A DNA stretch of 64,000 bases from Cryobacterium psychrotolerans (lineage in GTDB: Bacteria > Actinomycetota > Actinomycetes > Actinomycetales > Microbacteriaceae): assembly GCF_900101115.1 (NCBI RefSeq), contig NZ_FNFU01000002.1:249971-313970 (forward strand), in the 5' to 3' direction. The notes under the pieces were generated by a model. It was not told where the DNA came from. It worked only from the letters and a program-made list of their open reading frames with translations, and did not search any database. This document shows, piece by piece, positions 16,420 to 24,909 of this stretch. The position numbers and the translations under genes are program-made. Every line of letters begins with the position of its first letter. Positions within the stretch are counted from its first letter, which is position 1.

Positions 16420-17367
16420 ATGACCTCAAGTACCGGGCCGATCAGAGCCGTTCTCGCCGTGGATCTCGGCGGAACCAAGGTCGAAGCCGTCCTCGTCGAT
16501 CACCGGGGGAACCTGCTCCCGGGGAGCCGGAACCGCTCCCCCACCGGACCGACCGCCACCAGCGAGGAGCTCGCGCGCAGCGTCACGTCGGCCGTCACCC
16601 TGGCGCTGGCCGGCCTGCCGGCCGGGGCGACCCTCGTCGGCGTGGGAATCGGCTCCGCCGGCCCGATCACGGTCGCCTCGGGATCGGTCTCCCCGCTCAA
16701 CCTCCCGGCCTGGCGCGAGTTCCCGCTGCGCGACCTGGTGCTGGGGCTCGTCCCGGATGTCCCGGTGCGGCTGCGGCTGGACGGCCTCTGCATCACGCTC
16801 GCCGAGCACTGGCTCGGCGCCGGCCAGGGCGTCGGCAACCTGATGGGCATGGTCGTCTCCACCGGGGTGGGCGGCGGCCTCATCCTGGACGGCCGGACGG
16901 TGTCGGGCCCGACCGGCAATGCCGGCCACATCGGCCACGTCGAGGTCGGCGGGTTCGACGACCCGTGCGCCTGCGGCGGACGCGGTTGCCTCGAGGCGAT
17001 CGCATCCGGACCGCGGACCGTCGCCTGGGCCAGGGCCCAGGGCTGGTCCGGCCGAACCGGAGAGCACCTCGCTGCCGCCTACGCGGCCGGCGACGAGATC
17101 GCGGAGCGCGCCGTACGGCGGAGCGGCGGTGCCATCGGCCAGGCGATCGCCTCGGCCACCAACCTGGTCGACCTGGACCTCGTCGCGATCGGCGGGGGGT
17201 TCTCGCATGTGGCACCCGAGCTGTTCGACGCCATCCGCGAGGCGATCGCCGAACGCACCGAGTTCGCCTTCGCGACGAAGGTGAGGGTCGTGCATTCCGC
17301 CCTGACCGCCGACGGGCCGCTGATCGGCGCCGCTGCGCTCATCCACCGCGCCGAACTGGTCCCCTAG
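16420..17367 (+). CDS. ROK-family sugar kinase (glucokinase-like)
   Basis: 315 residues. AVDLGGTKVEAVLVD forms the N-terminal phosphate-binding loop; RLDGLCITLAEHW carries the catalytic Asp; STGVGGGLI; GNAGHIGHVEV with zinc-binding CACGGRGCLE; and AIGGGFS near the C-terminus. ROK kinases phosphorylate glucose or related hexoses with ATP; the exact sugar is not determinable. It is divergent from the deo operon, so it may share its regulator. Its stop overlaps that of the MFS gene (CTAG, 17364-17367). Confidence 0.88.
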   Translation: MTSSTGPIRAVLAVDLGGTKVEAVLVDHRGNLLPGSRNRSPTGPTATSEELARSVTSAVTLALAGLPAGATLVGVGIGSAGPITVASGSVSPLNLPAWREFPLRDLVLGLVPDVPVRLRLDGLCITLAEHWLGAGQGVGNLMGMVVSTGVGGGLILDGRTVSGPTGNAGHIGHVEVGGFDDPCACGGRGCLEAIASGPRTVAWARAQGWSGRTGEHLAAAYAAGDEIAERAVRRSGGAIGQAIASATNLVDLDLVAIGGGFSHVAPELFDAIREAIAERTEFAFATKVRVVHSALTADGPLIGAAALIHRAELVP

Positions 17368-18596
17368 TCCGGAGTGCGGGCCCGGTTCAGGTCGTCCTCG
17401 AGCATGTGCGGCCGCGCGATGACCGCGCCGGCGACGGTCACCGCGAGCGCAGTGGCCGTGAGGAAGATCAGCGGCGCCAGCCAGTCGCCGGTCAGCTCGT
17501 GCAGCACCCCGACCACCAGCGGGCCGAACGCGCCGAGCGTGTAACCGACTCCCTGCACGAAGCCGCTCATCGCGACGGCGCCCTCGTGCGTGCGGGTACG
17601 GAGATTGATCAGCACGAGCGCGAGAGGGAAGAGCAGCTGGCCGAGGCCCGTCGCCGACACCCAGAGCCAGGTCAGCGGCGCGGGCGCGAAGATCAGGCCG
17701 AGGTATCCGATCACAAAACAGAACGCGCCGGCGTACACGATCAGGCCGACGTTCTTCATCCGCGCGGTGAGCACGGGGATGATCACCGCGCACGGGATGC
17801 CCATGGCCGCGAACAGGGACAGCAGGGTGCCCGCCTCCCCCTCCGTCACAAGCGACCGGTCGACCAGCAGCTGGGGCAGCCAGGCGAACATTGAGTAGGC
17901 GTTGAGGGACGAGACGGCGAAGACGGCGGCGATCGCCCAGGCCACGCTCGAGTGCCGAATCCGGCCGAGGAGGGCCGGTTCTGCTTCCTCGACAACAGGG
18001 GTCGGCACGCTCCGGGTGCGGTGGCGCACGAGCATCGTGATCCACGGGACGAGGGCGATCAGGGCGAGGACGCTCCACATGGCCAGCGAGACGCGCCAGC
18101 CGGCGGCATCCGCCACCGGGACCGCAACGAGCGGGGGCACCAGCGTGCTGAACGAGATCACCGTGACGTACAACGACGTCACCAGGCCGACCCGATCCGG
18201 GAAGTACTTCTTCACCAGGGGCGGCAACAGCACGTTGCCGACGCCCAGGCCGGCGAAGGTGACCACGCTGCCCAGCAGCAGCACGGCCAGCGAGCCGGAC
18301 AGGCCCCGCGCCAGGTGGCCGATCAGCAGGGCGACGAGCGAGAGCGCGAGCACGGTCTCGAGTCCGTGGCGCTTCGTGAACATCGGGGTGAAGATGCCGA
18401 ACAGGGCGAAACACACCGGCGGCAGCATGCCGACGACACCGATGGCCAGGGCTTCGAGGGGGATGTCGACGTCGATCCGGGTGATGATCGGCGAGAGCGC
18501 GGCGACGGCCGTGCGCAGGTTCGCGGCCACGAGCAGGATGCCCAGCAGGGCCAGCGTGCGACCGGCCCACAGGCTTCGGGCTCGGGTTTCGGTCAC
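17364..18596 (-). CDS. MFS transporter, CynX/NimT-like
   Basis: 410 residues with about twelve membrane helices and the CynX/NimT pattern: NLRTAVAALSPII in the first helix, FAGLGVGNVLLPPLVKKYFPDR, and SGFVQGVGYTLGAFGPLVVG in the second half. Relatives move cyanate, nitroimidazoles or other small molecules; here the substrate is unknown. GTG start at 18594-18596, leaderless. Convergent with and overlapping the kinase gene by 4 nt at the stops. Confidence 0.85.
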   Translation of the reverse strand: MTETRARSLWAGRTLALLGILLVAANLRTAVAALSPIITRIDVDIPLEALAIGVVGMLPPVCFALFGIFTPMFTKRHGLETVLALSLVALLIGHLARGLSGSLAVLLLGSVVTFAGLGVGNVLLPPLVKKYFPDRVGLVTSLYVTVISFSTLVPPLVAVPVADAAGWRVSLAMWSVLALIALVPWITMLVRHRTRSVPTPVVEEAEPALLGRIRHSSVAWAIAAVFAVSSLNAYSMFAWLPQLLVDRSLVTEGEAGTLLSLFAAMGIPCAVIIPVLTARMKNVGLIVYAGAFCFVIGYLGLIFAPAPLTWLWVSATGLGQLLFPLALVLINLRTRTHEGAVAMSGFVQGVGYTLGAFGPLVVGVLHELTGDWLAPLIFLTATALAVTVAGAVIARPHMLEDDLNRARTPD

Positions 18597-18602
18597 CGGG
18601 CA

Positions 18603-18608
18603 AGTCTA
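18603..18608 (-). promoter_or_regulatory. -10-like box TAGACT, MFS gene
   Basis: TAGACT, 6 nt (TGCCCG), GTG at 18596 on the minus strand. Confidence 0.5.
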
Positions 18609-18646
18609 GGGACCCGGACGCCCTCCCCCGCCCGGTATCCCGCGCC

Positions 18647-18652
18647 TAGGCT
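18647..18652 (+). promoter_or_regulatory. -10-like box TAGGCT, MDMPI-family gene
   Basis: TAGGCT, 6 nt (GGACCC), ATG at 18659. Confidence 0.55.
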
Positions 18653-18658
18653 GGACCC

Positions 18659-19354
18659 ATGGCAGACCTCGCGAAGTACCTCCCGCTCAGCCGACGCCCG
18701 GCCGGCGACGAGTCCGGCGCGAACTCCAACTGGAGCGGTCACCTCACTGCCACGCTCACAGCGACCGCGGACCTGCTCGACGGGCTCGCGGCCGAGCAGT
18801 GGGAGGCGCCGAGCCTCTGCGCGGAATGGCGGGTGAGGGATGTCGCCGGCCACATCGTCTGGCGCCTGGGCAGTTCCAGCCGCGACCTCGTGCACACCGC
18901 GGCCCGCGCCTACCTCGGCCACTTCGTCAATCCGAACCGGGCAATCGACGTGGTGAGTCGGGCGGCGGCCGAGGCGGCGCCGGCGGACCTGGTCGCCCGG
19001 ATCCGGCAGATTGCGGCGGACAAGGCCGCCGGCCGCGGGCGCTGCGGCATCATCGAACTCACCGAGGCCGTCGTGCACGGCTACGACATCGCCCGCCCGC
19101 TCGGGCTCAGCCTGATGCTCGCACCGACCGCCTCCGGCGCCGTCGCCCTCCGGCGGAGCCTGATCGCACCCACCGGGATCAAGGCCGTCCTGCACGGCCG
19201 CACCCTTGTGGCCACGGATGCCGACTGGAGCGTCGGCCGCGGCCCGGCCCTCCCCGGCACGGCCGAGGAGATCGTGCTGTTCCTCTTCAATCGAGGCCCC
19301 CTCCCCGCCTCTCCCCTTCCCGCCGCCTCTCCCCCTCCCGCGAAACCGCAGTAG
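18659..19354 (+). CDS. Maleylpyruvate-isomerase-fold, mycothiol-dependent enzyme family
   Basis: 231 residues. DinB-like four-helix fold with the family segments SLCAEWRVRDVAGHIVW (metal His) and EAVVHGYDIARPLG (second metal His), followed by the small C-terminal domain. Members use mycothiol in thiol-dependent isomerisation or detoxification; this member's substrate is unknown. The last residues (PASPPPAKPQ) and the TAG stop are read out of the palindromic repeat that begins at 19338, so the natural C-terminus was probably altered when the repeat arrived. Confidence 0.83.
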   Translation: MADLAKYLPLSRRPAGDESGANSNWSGHLTATLTATADLLDGLAAEQWEAPSLCAEWRVRDVAGHIVWRLGSSSRDLVHTAARAYLGHFVNPNRAIDVVSRAAAEAAPADLVARIRQIAADKAAGRGRCGIIELTEAVVHGYDIARPLGLSLMLAPTASGAVALRRSLIAPTGIKAVLHGRTLVATDADWSVGRGPALPGTAEEIVLFLFNRGPLPASPLPAASPPPAKPQ

Positions 19355-19400
19355 TGCGCGCTAAACGTCGCGAATAACGCGCACGACTGCGGTTTCGCGG
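19338..19400. repeat. Palindromic intergenic repeat, copy 2 of 5
   Basis: Same arms as the copy at 2937, with TAG in place of TTG in the left arm (19352-19354), which supplies the stop codon of the preceding gene. It ends 27 nt before the ribF stop; the flanking genes are convergent. Confidence 0.85.
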
Positions 19401-19427
19401 GGAGTGGGAAGGGGGAAGAGGCGGGGG

Positions 19428-20357
19428 TCAGACGAGGAGGGCTCGGACGCGGTCCACGTCGTCGCGCATTTGTGCGATCAGCGGCTCGATGCCGGTGAAG
19501 GCGACCATGCCGCGGATGCGTTCTTCGAATGCCACCTCCACCACATGGCCGTACAGGTCGATGTCGCGGTCGAGCACGTAGGCCTCGACCTGCTTCTGGG
19601 CCACGCCGTCGAAGGTCGGGTTGTTGCCCACCGAAATCGCCGCCGGGTACCGGGTGCCGTCATCCGTCAGCCAGCCCGCGTAGACGCCGTCGGCCGGCAC
19701 GAGTCCCTCGGAGTCGGGCGACAGGTTCGCGGTGGGGAAGCCCAGCTCGCGGCCGCGGGCGGCACCGTGAACGACGACTCCGCGTACGGAGTGAACGTGC
19801 CCGAGCAGCTCGGCGGCGGCCTGCGTTTCGCCCGCCAGGAGCAGCCCGCGAACCACGGAGGAGGAGACCCTGGTGACCTCGTCGGGTTTGACGTCGTCGA
19901 CCAGCCGCACGTCGAAACCGAAGCGGCGGCCGAGTCGCTGCAGCAGGGTGACGTCGCCCGCGCCTTTGGCACCGAATCGGAAGTCCCGGCCGACCAGGAC
20001 CTGCCTCACGCGCAGCGCCTTGACGAGGACCTTCTCGATGAACGCCTCGGGCGGCAGCGAGGCGAGGGCCTCGTTGAACTCCAGCACGACCGTGGCGTCG
20101 ACGCCGGTCTCGGCCAGCAGCTCGAGCTTCTGCCGTGGGCTGAGGAGCGCCTCCGGGCAGGTGGCCGGCGACAAGAGGGCCAGCGGATGCCGGTCGAAGG
20201 TCACGACGACGGCAACAAGTCCGTGCGCCCGGGCGACGGTCTTCAACTCGGTCAGCACGGCTCGGTGGCCGACGTGGACGCCGTCGAACTTGCCGATGCT
20301 GACCGCCGATGCCGGCCAGTCGGCCGGGATCCTTGCTATCCCATGGAACGTCTTCAT
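19428..20357 (-). CDS. ribF: Bifunctional riboflavin kinase/FAD synthetase
   Basis: 309 residues. N-terminal nucleotidyltransferase: VSIGKFDGVHVGHRAVL (HxGH), FDRHPLALLSP, LVGRDFRFGAKGAGD and VSSSVVRGLL. C-terminal riboflavin kinase: GFPTANL and SVGNNPTFDG, EAYVLD. It makes FMN and FAD from riboflavin. Start ATG 20355-20357 (MKTFHGIARI) overlaps the stop of the upstream membrane gene (ATGA); the 38-codon extension is discarded. Confidence 0.94.
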   Translation of the reverse strand: MKTFHGIARIPADWPASAVSIGKFDGVHVGHRAVLTELKTVARAHGLVAVVVTFDRHPLALLSPATCPEALLSPRQKLELLAETGVDATVVLEFNEALASLPPEAFIEKVLVKALRVRQVLVGRDFRFGAKGAGDVTLLQRLGRRFGFDVRLVDDVKPDEVTRVSSSVVRGLLLAGETQAAAELLGHVHSVRGVVVHGAARGRELGFPTANLSPDSEGLVPADGVYAGWLTDDGTRYPAAISVGNNPTFDGVAQKQVEAYVLDRDIDLYGHVVEVAFEERIRGMVAFTGIEPLIAQMRDDVDRVRALLV

Positions 20358-20800
20358 GCGTCGCTCGTCACGGGCTCGACCCCGGTCACGGGGTGGCGGG
20401 CCAGCCACCACATCCCGAGGACAGGCAGCGCGAGCGGGATGAACAGGTACCCGCGGCCGAAGACCGACCACACGGTGTCGTGCGGGAAGAGGGCGGGGTC
20501 GACGAGGCTGAGGGTGCCGATGACGAGCACGCCGAGCAGCTCGAACGTGATCGTGATCCAGGCCGTGCGGTACCAGCCGCGACCCCGGTTGACGAGCGCG
20601 ACCGTGGCCACGATGTACACGACCGCGGCAAGCGCGGACAGCGAGTAGGCCAGTGGGGCCTGCTCGTACTTTCCGACGATCTGCACGAAGGAGCGCCCCG
20701 TGGCGGCCAGCGCCAGCACCCCGTACACGGCTATCAGGAGTCGGCCGACGCCGGTCACTCGATTCGGTCGGGCAGCTGTCTGGGGCCGTAGTTCAGTCAT
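20354..20800 (-). CDS. Four-helix membrane protein between truB and ribF
   Basis: 148 residues, hydrophobic helices at about 18-36, 48-70, 78-102 and 115-133, with short basic loops (RGRGWYR). No named domain recognised. Proteins of this kind often sit between truB and ribF in this family, but nothing in the sequence shows a function. Coupled to ribF by ATGA. Confidence 0.7.
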   Translation of the reverse strand: MTELRPQTAARPNRVTGVGRLLIAVYGVLALAATGRSFVQIVGKYEQAPLAYSLSALAAVVYIVATVALVNRGRGWYRTAWITITFELLGVLVIGTLSLVDPALFPHDTVWSVFGRGYLFIPLALPVLGMWWLARHPVTGVEPVTSDA

Positions 20801-20821
20801 CGCTAGTCAATTATCGCAGTA

Positions 20822-21190
20822 TCAGGCGGACTGCACTGTCCAGATCTGCAGCATCCGATAGAGCATGACCGCGACGGACAGGCACGCCACGCCCAGGATG
20901 ACCGTGCTCCAGCGGCTGCGCTCGATCAGCGCCCACAGCCCGGCAGCAAGGGGCAGCAGGATGGCGCTGATCAGGTAGACGTAGAACTCGAGCAGGCTTC
21001 CGCTCGCGGTGTTGCCGGTGAGCGGGGCGACGACGGCCACGACCAGCTGCGCGAGGAGCAGCACCTCGACCAGGGCGGTCGCCCCCATGGTGAGGTCGGT
21101 CGGTTTACGGCCGGCCAGCCCGAGTCCGACGCAGAGAGCGCCGCCGAGCACCGCGACCGCCAGCTGTAGCCAGGCGAACCACTCGATCAT
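20822..21190 (-). CDS. Small membrane protein, four predicted helices
   Basis: 122 residues starting MIEWFAWLQLAVAVLGG, with hydrophobic stretches covering most of the protein and short polar loops (GRKPTDLTM, ERSRWS). Its ATG overlaps the truB stop (ATGA, 21187-21190), so it belongs to the truB-ribF unit. Function unknown. Confidence 0.7.
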   Translation of the reverse strand: MIEWFAWLQLAVAVLGGALCVGLGLAGRKPTDLTMGATALVEVLLLAQLVVAVVAPLTGNTASGSLLEFYVYLISAILLPLAAGLWALIERSRWSTVILGVACLSVAVMLYRMLQIWTVQSA

Positions 21191-22137
21191 GTGACATCCG
21201 CCTGATCCGAGAGCGCGGCCTCGTCGGGCGCGGCCTCGTCGGGCGCGGCCTCGTCGGGCGGGAAGTTGATCAGCGATTTCGCCTGGTCGCCGCGGTACTC
21301 GACCAGTCCGATCAGACGTCCGTCGGGCGCGATCGCCGCGATCGGGCCCGCCTGGCTGCCCGCCGGGTCGACGGTGATGCGCTTGCCGTGGCCGAGGTCG
21401 ATCGCCTGCTGTTCGCTGAGGTCGAGGCGGCCGAGCAGCCGCGTTGCCGCGTCGGCGGGACCGATCAGCGCGGACGCGACGTCCAGTTCGTCGAGGGGCT
21501 GGGCCGCCTCGAGCCGGAAAGGCCCGATCCGCGTGCGGCGCAGGCTGGTGAGGTGTCCGCCGACGCCGAGCGCGGCGCCGAGGTCGCGGGCGAGGGCACG
21601 GATGTAGGTGCCGGAGGAGCAGACGACCCGCACCTCCAGGTCGAGGAATCCGTCCACCGCGGTGCTCGAGAGGAGCTCGAACACGCTGACGGTGACCGGC
21701 CTGGCCGGGAGTTCGACGTCTTCGCCGTCCCGCACGCGCGCGTAGGCCCGTTTGCCGTCGACCTTGATCGCGCTCACCGCGCTCGGCTGCTGGCTGATGA
21801 AACCGGTGAGAGTGGCGATGCCGGCCTCGACGGCCCCCGGACGGATGGCCGCAACGGTCTCCGCGGGGGCGCGGACGAGCTGCTCGCCCTCGGCGTCATC
21901 CGTCGTCGTCGACGCGCCCAGCCGGATCGTGGCCAGGTATTCCTTGTCGAGCCCGACGATGTAGGTGAGCAGGCGGGTGGAGCTGTCGACGCCGAGGATG
22001 AGCAGGCCGGTCGCCATCGGGTCGAGCGTCCCGGCGTGGCCGACCTTGCGGGTTCCGGCGAGGCGCCGGGTGCGGGCGACCGCGTCGTGGCTGGTCCAGC
22101 CCTGCGGCTTGTCGATGAGGAGGAGGCCGCTGGTCAC
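21187..22137 (-). CDS. truB: tRNA pseudouridine-55 synthase
   Basis: 316 residues. LLLIDKPQGWTSHDAV, GHAGTLDPMATGLL with the catalytic Asp, KEYLATIRLG, QQPSAVSAIKVDGKRAYARVR and CSSGTYIRALARDLG are the TruB motifs. It makes the pseudouridine in the T-loop of tRNAs. The C-terminus ends in three tandem PDEAA repeats, encoded by a 15-nt unit at 21214-21258, an acidic tail not needed for activity. GTG start, leaderless; divergent from panE with only 40 nt between start codons. Confidence 0.94.
   Translation of the reverse strand: MTSGLLLIDKPQGWTSHDAVARTRRLAGTRKVGHAGTLDPMATGLLILGVDSSTRLLTYIVGLDKEYLATIRLGASTTTDDAEGEQLVRAPAETVAAIRPGAVEAGIATLTGFISQQPSAVSAIKVDGKRAYARVRDGEDVELPARPVTVSVFELLSSTAVDGFLDLEVRVVCSSGTYIRALARDLGAALGVGGHLTSLRRTRIGPFRLEAAQPLDELDVASALIGPADAATRLLGRLDLSEQQAIDLGHGKRITVDPAGSQAGPIAAIAPDGRLIGLVEYRGDQAKSLINFPPDEAAPDEAAPDEAALSDQADVT
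21214..21258. repeat. 15-nt tandem repeat x3 in truB
   Basis: Unit CGCGGCCTCGTCGGG repeated three times without change, coding PDEAA on the minus strand. Confidence 0.85.
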
Positions 22138-22143
22138 ACGTCG

Positions 22144-22149
22144 AGGCTA
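22144..22149 (-). promoter_or_regulatory. -10-like box TAGCCT, truB operon
   Basis: TAGCCT, 6 nt (CGACGT), GTG at 22137 on the minus strand. Confidence 0.5.
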
Positions 22150-22164
22150 CCAGCGCCGCCCCCG

Positions 22165-22170
22165 TAGGAT
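22165..22170 (+). promoter_or_regulatory. -10-like box TAGGAT, panE
   Basis: TAGGAT, 7 nt (GTGAGCC), GTG at 22178; its -35 would overlap the truB promoter. Confidence 0.5.
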
Positions 22171-22177
22171 GTGAGCC

Positions 22178-23182
22178 GTGAGAATCGCGGTGATCGGAGC
22201 GGGCGCCCTCGGCGGCACGTTCGCGACCCTGCTCGCCCGAGCCGGCCACGACGTCACCGTCACCGCGCGCGGCCCCGGGCTGGCTGCGATCCGCGCCGAC
22301 GGCATCCGGTTGTCCGGCGCGTTCGGCGACGCGGAGGCGAGGCCGCGCGCCCTCGAGCGGCTTGTGGAGACGCCCGAGCTGACCCTGGTCTGCACCAAGG
22401 CTCAGGATGCCGCGGCCGCCATCTCGGCAAACGCCGCGTTCATCGACGGGTCGCCGGTGATTGTCGTACAGAACGGCCTGGACGGGGTGAGCACGGCGGA
22501 ACGGCTGCTCCCCCACTCCGACTGTTTCGGCGCCCTGGTGATCATCGCGGCCAACTACACCGAACCGGGTCGGGTGACGGTGACGACCGCGGCTCCGAGC
22601 TACCTCGGCCGCGGGAGCGGCCCGGCCGACGCGCTTGCGCGCGCATGGCAGGCCGTGCTTGCCGAGGCGGTGCCGGTCACTGCCATCGACAATTTCGTGG
22701 GCGCCCAGTGGACCAAGCTGATCGTGAACATGCTCAACGCACTGCCGGCCATCACCGGGCTGAGCGTGCAGGCGGTCGTCGACCATGCCGGCCTGCGCCG
22801 GGTGATGACGGCGAGCATGCGGGAGGCCGTTCGCGTCGGTCTGAAGCGAGGCGTGCACTTCGGCGCGCTGCAGGGGCTCGGCCATCGGCGGCTGCGGGTA
22901 TTCTCGCTGCTGCCGCTGTGGCTGGGCCAACTGCTGCCGCGGATGATGCGGGCGCGGATGGGCAACGTGCCGAACCTCGGCTCGACCCAGCAGAGCATCC
23001 GCCGCGGCCAGCGCACCGAAATCGACTTCCTCAACGGAGCGATCGTGCGGGAGGCGGGCATCGCCGGCGTCGCCGCGCCGGTGAACGCGCTGCTCACCGC
23101 CCTCGTGCACGAGGTCGAGACTCGCGGCGCCTCCCTGACCCCCGCCGACGTCATCGCCCGCGTCGACGCCCTCCCCCTCTAG
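22178..23182 (+). CDS. panE: 2-dehydropantoate 2-reductase (ketopantoate reductase)
   Basis: 334 residues. MRIAVIGAGALGGTFATLLARAG is the NADPH-binding loop; VCTKAQD and VQNGLDG are family motifs; the C-terminal domain has WTKLIVNMLNALPAITGLS (catalytic Lys) and RGQRTEIDFLNGAIV. It reduces ketopantoate to pantoate for coenzyme A synthesis; some relatives act on other 2-oxoacids. GTG start, leaderless. Confidence 0.88.
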   Translation: MRIAVIGAGALGGTFATLLARAGHDVTVTARGPGLAAIRADGIRLSGAFGDAEARPRALERLVETPELTLVCTKAQDAAAAISANAAFIDGSPVIVVQNGLDGVSTAERLLPHSDCFGALVIIAANYTEPGRVTVTTAAPSYLGRGSGPADALARAWQAVLAEAVPVTAIDNFVGAQWTKLIVNMLNALPAITGLSVQAVVDHAGLRRVMTASMREAVRVGLKRGVHFGALQGLGHRRLRVFSLLPLWLGQLLPRMMRARMGNVPNLGSTQQSIRRGQRTEIDFLNGAIVREAGIAGVAAPVNALLTALVHEVETRGASLTPADVIARVDALPL

Positions 23183-23236
23183 CCGCCCCCTCCCCGTCCC
23201 TCGCCGCCTCCGCCCCCTGACCTCCGTCGTATCCCT

Positions 23237-23300
23237 CCGCCGAACTGTGAGTTTGGCACCTTCCCTGGGCGTTTAGGGTGCCAAACTCACAGTTCGGCGG
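23237..23300. repeat. Perfect 24-bp palindrome, 16-nt loop (type 2)
   Basis: Arms 23237-23260 and 23277-23300 are exact reverse complements (left arm begins CCGCCGAACTGTGAGTTTG). It lies between panE and mutY, which run in the same direction. Sequence differs from the five-copy family, but the size and build are alike. May terminate panE transcription. Confidence 0.8.
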
Positions 23301-23343
23301 GGAGGCGTGGACGGGTTCGGAGACTGACGTCGCGAATCGACCC

Positions 23344-23349
23344 TAGATT
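23344..23349 (+). promoter_or_regulatory. -10-like box TAGATT, mutY
   Basis: TAGATT, 7 nt (GGGAAGG), GTG at 23357. Confidence 0.5.
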
Positions 23350-23356
23350 GGGAAGG

Positions 23357-24244
23357 GTGAACGCCGCCGCCCACACGCCCTCCATCGCCCCGTCGATCAC
23401 GGCCTGGTTCGACGCCCACGGCAGGGATCTGCCGTGGCGCCGCGAGGGCTTCTCCGCCTGGGGCACCCTGGTCAGCGAATTCATGCTGCAGCAGACCCCG
23501 GTCAGTCGCGTCATCCCCCGGCTCGAGGAGTGGCTCGATCGCTGGCCCACGCCAGCCGATCTGGCAGCCGTGCCTCCGGGCGAGGCGGTGCGCGCCTGGG
23601 CGACCCTCGGCTACCCGCGGCGCGCACTCTGGCTGCATTCTGCCGCGGTCGAGATCACCGAGCGCCACGGCGGTGAGGTTCCGGACGACGTCGACGCGCT
23701 GCTGGCCCTCACCGGCATCGGCGATTACACGGCCAGGGCGGTCGCCGCCTTCGCGTACGGACACCGGCATCCGGTCGTCGACACGAACACGAGGCGGGTC
23801 ATCGCGCGGGCCGTCGGCGGCCAGGGCGAACCCGCTCCGCCGTCCGGGCGGCGCGACCTCGAAGCCATGTCGGTGCTGCTTCCGGAGAGCCGAGGCGAGG
23901 CGGCCGCCTTCAACGCGGCGATCATGGAACTCGGCGCCCTGGTCTGCACCGCCCGGAAGCCCGGCTGCGACGTATGCCCGATTCGGAATGCGTGCGCCTG
24001 GCGGGCGGCGGGCTACCCGGAAAGCACCGGGCCTCGCAAGCCCGTGCAGAAGAAATTCGCGGGAAGCGACCGGCAGGTGCGCGGGCTGATCATGGCCGAG
24101 CTGCGGGCGACGCGGCATCCGGTGACGGATGCCGAGATCGACGGACTCTGGCCCGACCGGGCCCAGCGCGGGCGCGCCCTGGTCGGCCTCCTGGCCGACG
24201 GACTCGCCGTCCGGGCGCCGGGCGGCTACACCCTGCCGCACTGA
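23357..24244 (+). CDS. mutY: A/G-specific adenine glycosylase
   Basis: 295 residues. WFDAHGRDLPWR, SEFMLQQTPVSRVIP (catalytic Glu), LTGIGDYTARAVAAFAYG (helix-hairpin-helix), VVDTNTRRVIAR (catalytic Asp), and the 4Fe-4S loop C-x6-C-x2-C-x5-C (CTARKPGCDVCPIRNAC). It removes adenine mispaired with 8-oxoguanine. The C-terminal Nudix-like domain of longer MutY proteins is reduced to a short winged region. The start is taken at GTG 23357, leaderless; a TTG three codons upstream overlaps the -10 box. Confidence 0.9.
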   Translation: MNAAAHTPSIAPSITAWFDAHGRDLPWRREGFSAWGTLVSEFMLQQTPVSRVIPRLEEWLDRWPTPADLAAVPPGEAVRAWATLGYPRRALWLHSAAVEITERHGGEVPDDVDALLALTGIGDYTARAVAAFAYGHRHPVVDTNTRRVIARAVGGQGEPAPPSGRRDLEAMSVLLPESRGEAAAFNAAIMELGALVCTARKPGCDVCPIRNACAWRAAGYPESTGPRKPVQKKFAGSDRQVRGLIMAELRATRHPVTDAEIDGLWPDRAQRGRALVGLLADGLAVRAPGGYTLPH

Positions 24245-24263
24245 CGGCGGATCGGTCGCGCCT

Positions 24264-24318
24264 GAGGGGTCGCAAATCGACCTTCAACCGGCCAACGAAG
24301 GTCGATCTGCGACCCCTC
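24264..24318. repeat. 22-bp palindrome, one mismatch, 11-nt loop (type 3)
   Basis: Left arm 24264-24285 (begins GAGGGGTCGCAAATCGACC) and right arm 24297-24318, one A/G difference in the stem. It lies between mutY and rbfA, which are convergent; terminator-like. Confidence 0.8.
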
Positions 24319-24350
24319 GGTGTGTCGATCAGTGAGTGGCGGCCGACGGA

Positions 24351-24866
24351 TTAGTCGGCGGCGTGCGCCCCGCGGGACACGGGCTCGTCTGCGTCGTCGT
24401 CGTCATCGGCGTCGTCATCGTCGGCGTCGTCGTCGTCGGCTTCTTCCAGATCGCGAGACTTGTACGGGTCTGCGTCGCCGGCATACTGGGCCGTGCGGGC
24501 AAGCTGCTCCACCTCGGTGTCGCGGTCGCGCGCCTCACGCAGGAGGTCGTCGATCAGCGCGGCATTCTCCGGGATGGCGTCGGCGATGAATTCGAGGGAC
24601 GGCGTGAGCCTGGCGGTGATGTTCTTGCCCACCTCGCTGCGCAGCATGCCCGTGGCGGCCTTGAGCGCCGCGGCGCTGTCCGTGCGCTCCTCTTCGTTGC
24701 CGTAGACCGTGTAGAAGACCGAGGCGTGCTGCAGGTCGCCGGTCACCTTGACGTCCGTGATGGTCACAAAACCAAGTCTCGGATCGCGGAGGCCGCGTTC
24801 GAGACGCTTGGCCACGATGACCTTGATGCGGTCCGCCATCTTCCTGGCGCGTGCCGGATCTGCCAT
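24351..24866 (-). CDS. rbfA: Ribosome-binding factor A with acidic tail
   Basis: 171 residues. KH-like RbfA domain: MADRIKVIVAKRLERGLRDPRLGFVTIT, VTGDLQHASVFYTVYG, RSEVGKNITARLTPSLEFIAD. It helps mature the 30S subunit and 16S rRNA 5' end. Residues ~140-165 are an Asp-rich tail (runs of 4-5 Asp), encoded by GTC/GTCGTC triplet repeats at about 24376-24450; the core alone is ~120 residues. ATG start with AAGGGAG. Confidence 0.93.
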   Translation of the reverse strand: MADPARARKMADRIKVIVAKRLERGLRDPRLGFVTITDVKVTGDLQHASVFYTVYGNEEERTDSAAALKAATGMLRSEVGKNITARLTPSLEFIADAIPENAALIDDLLREARDRDTEVEQLARTAQYAGDADPYKSRDLEEADDDDADDDDADDDDDADEPVSRGAHAAD

Positions 24867-24909
24867 GACTAACTCCCTTTTCCCAAAACTCTGACGCTCT
24901 TAAGCTTTC

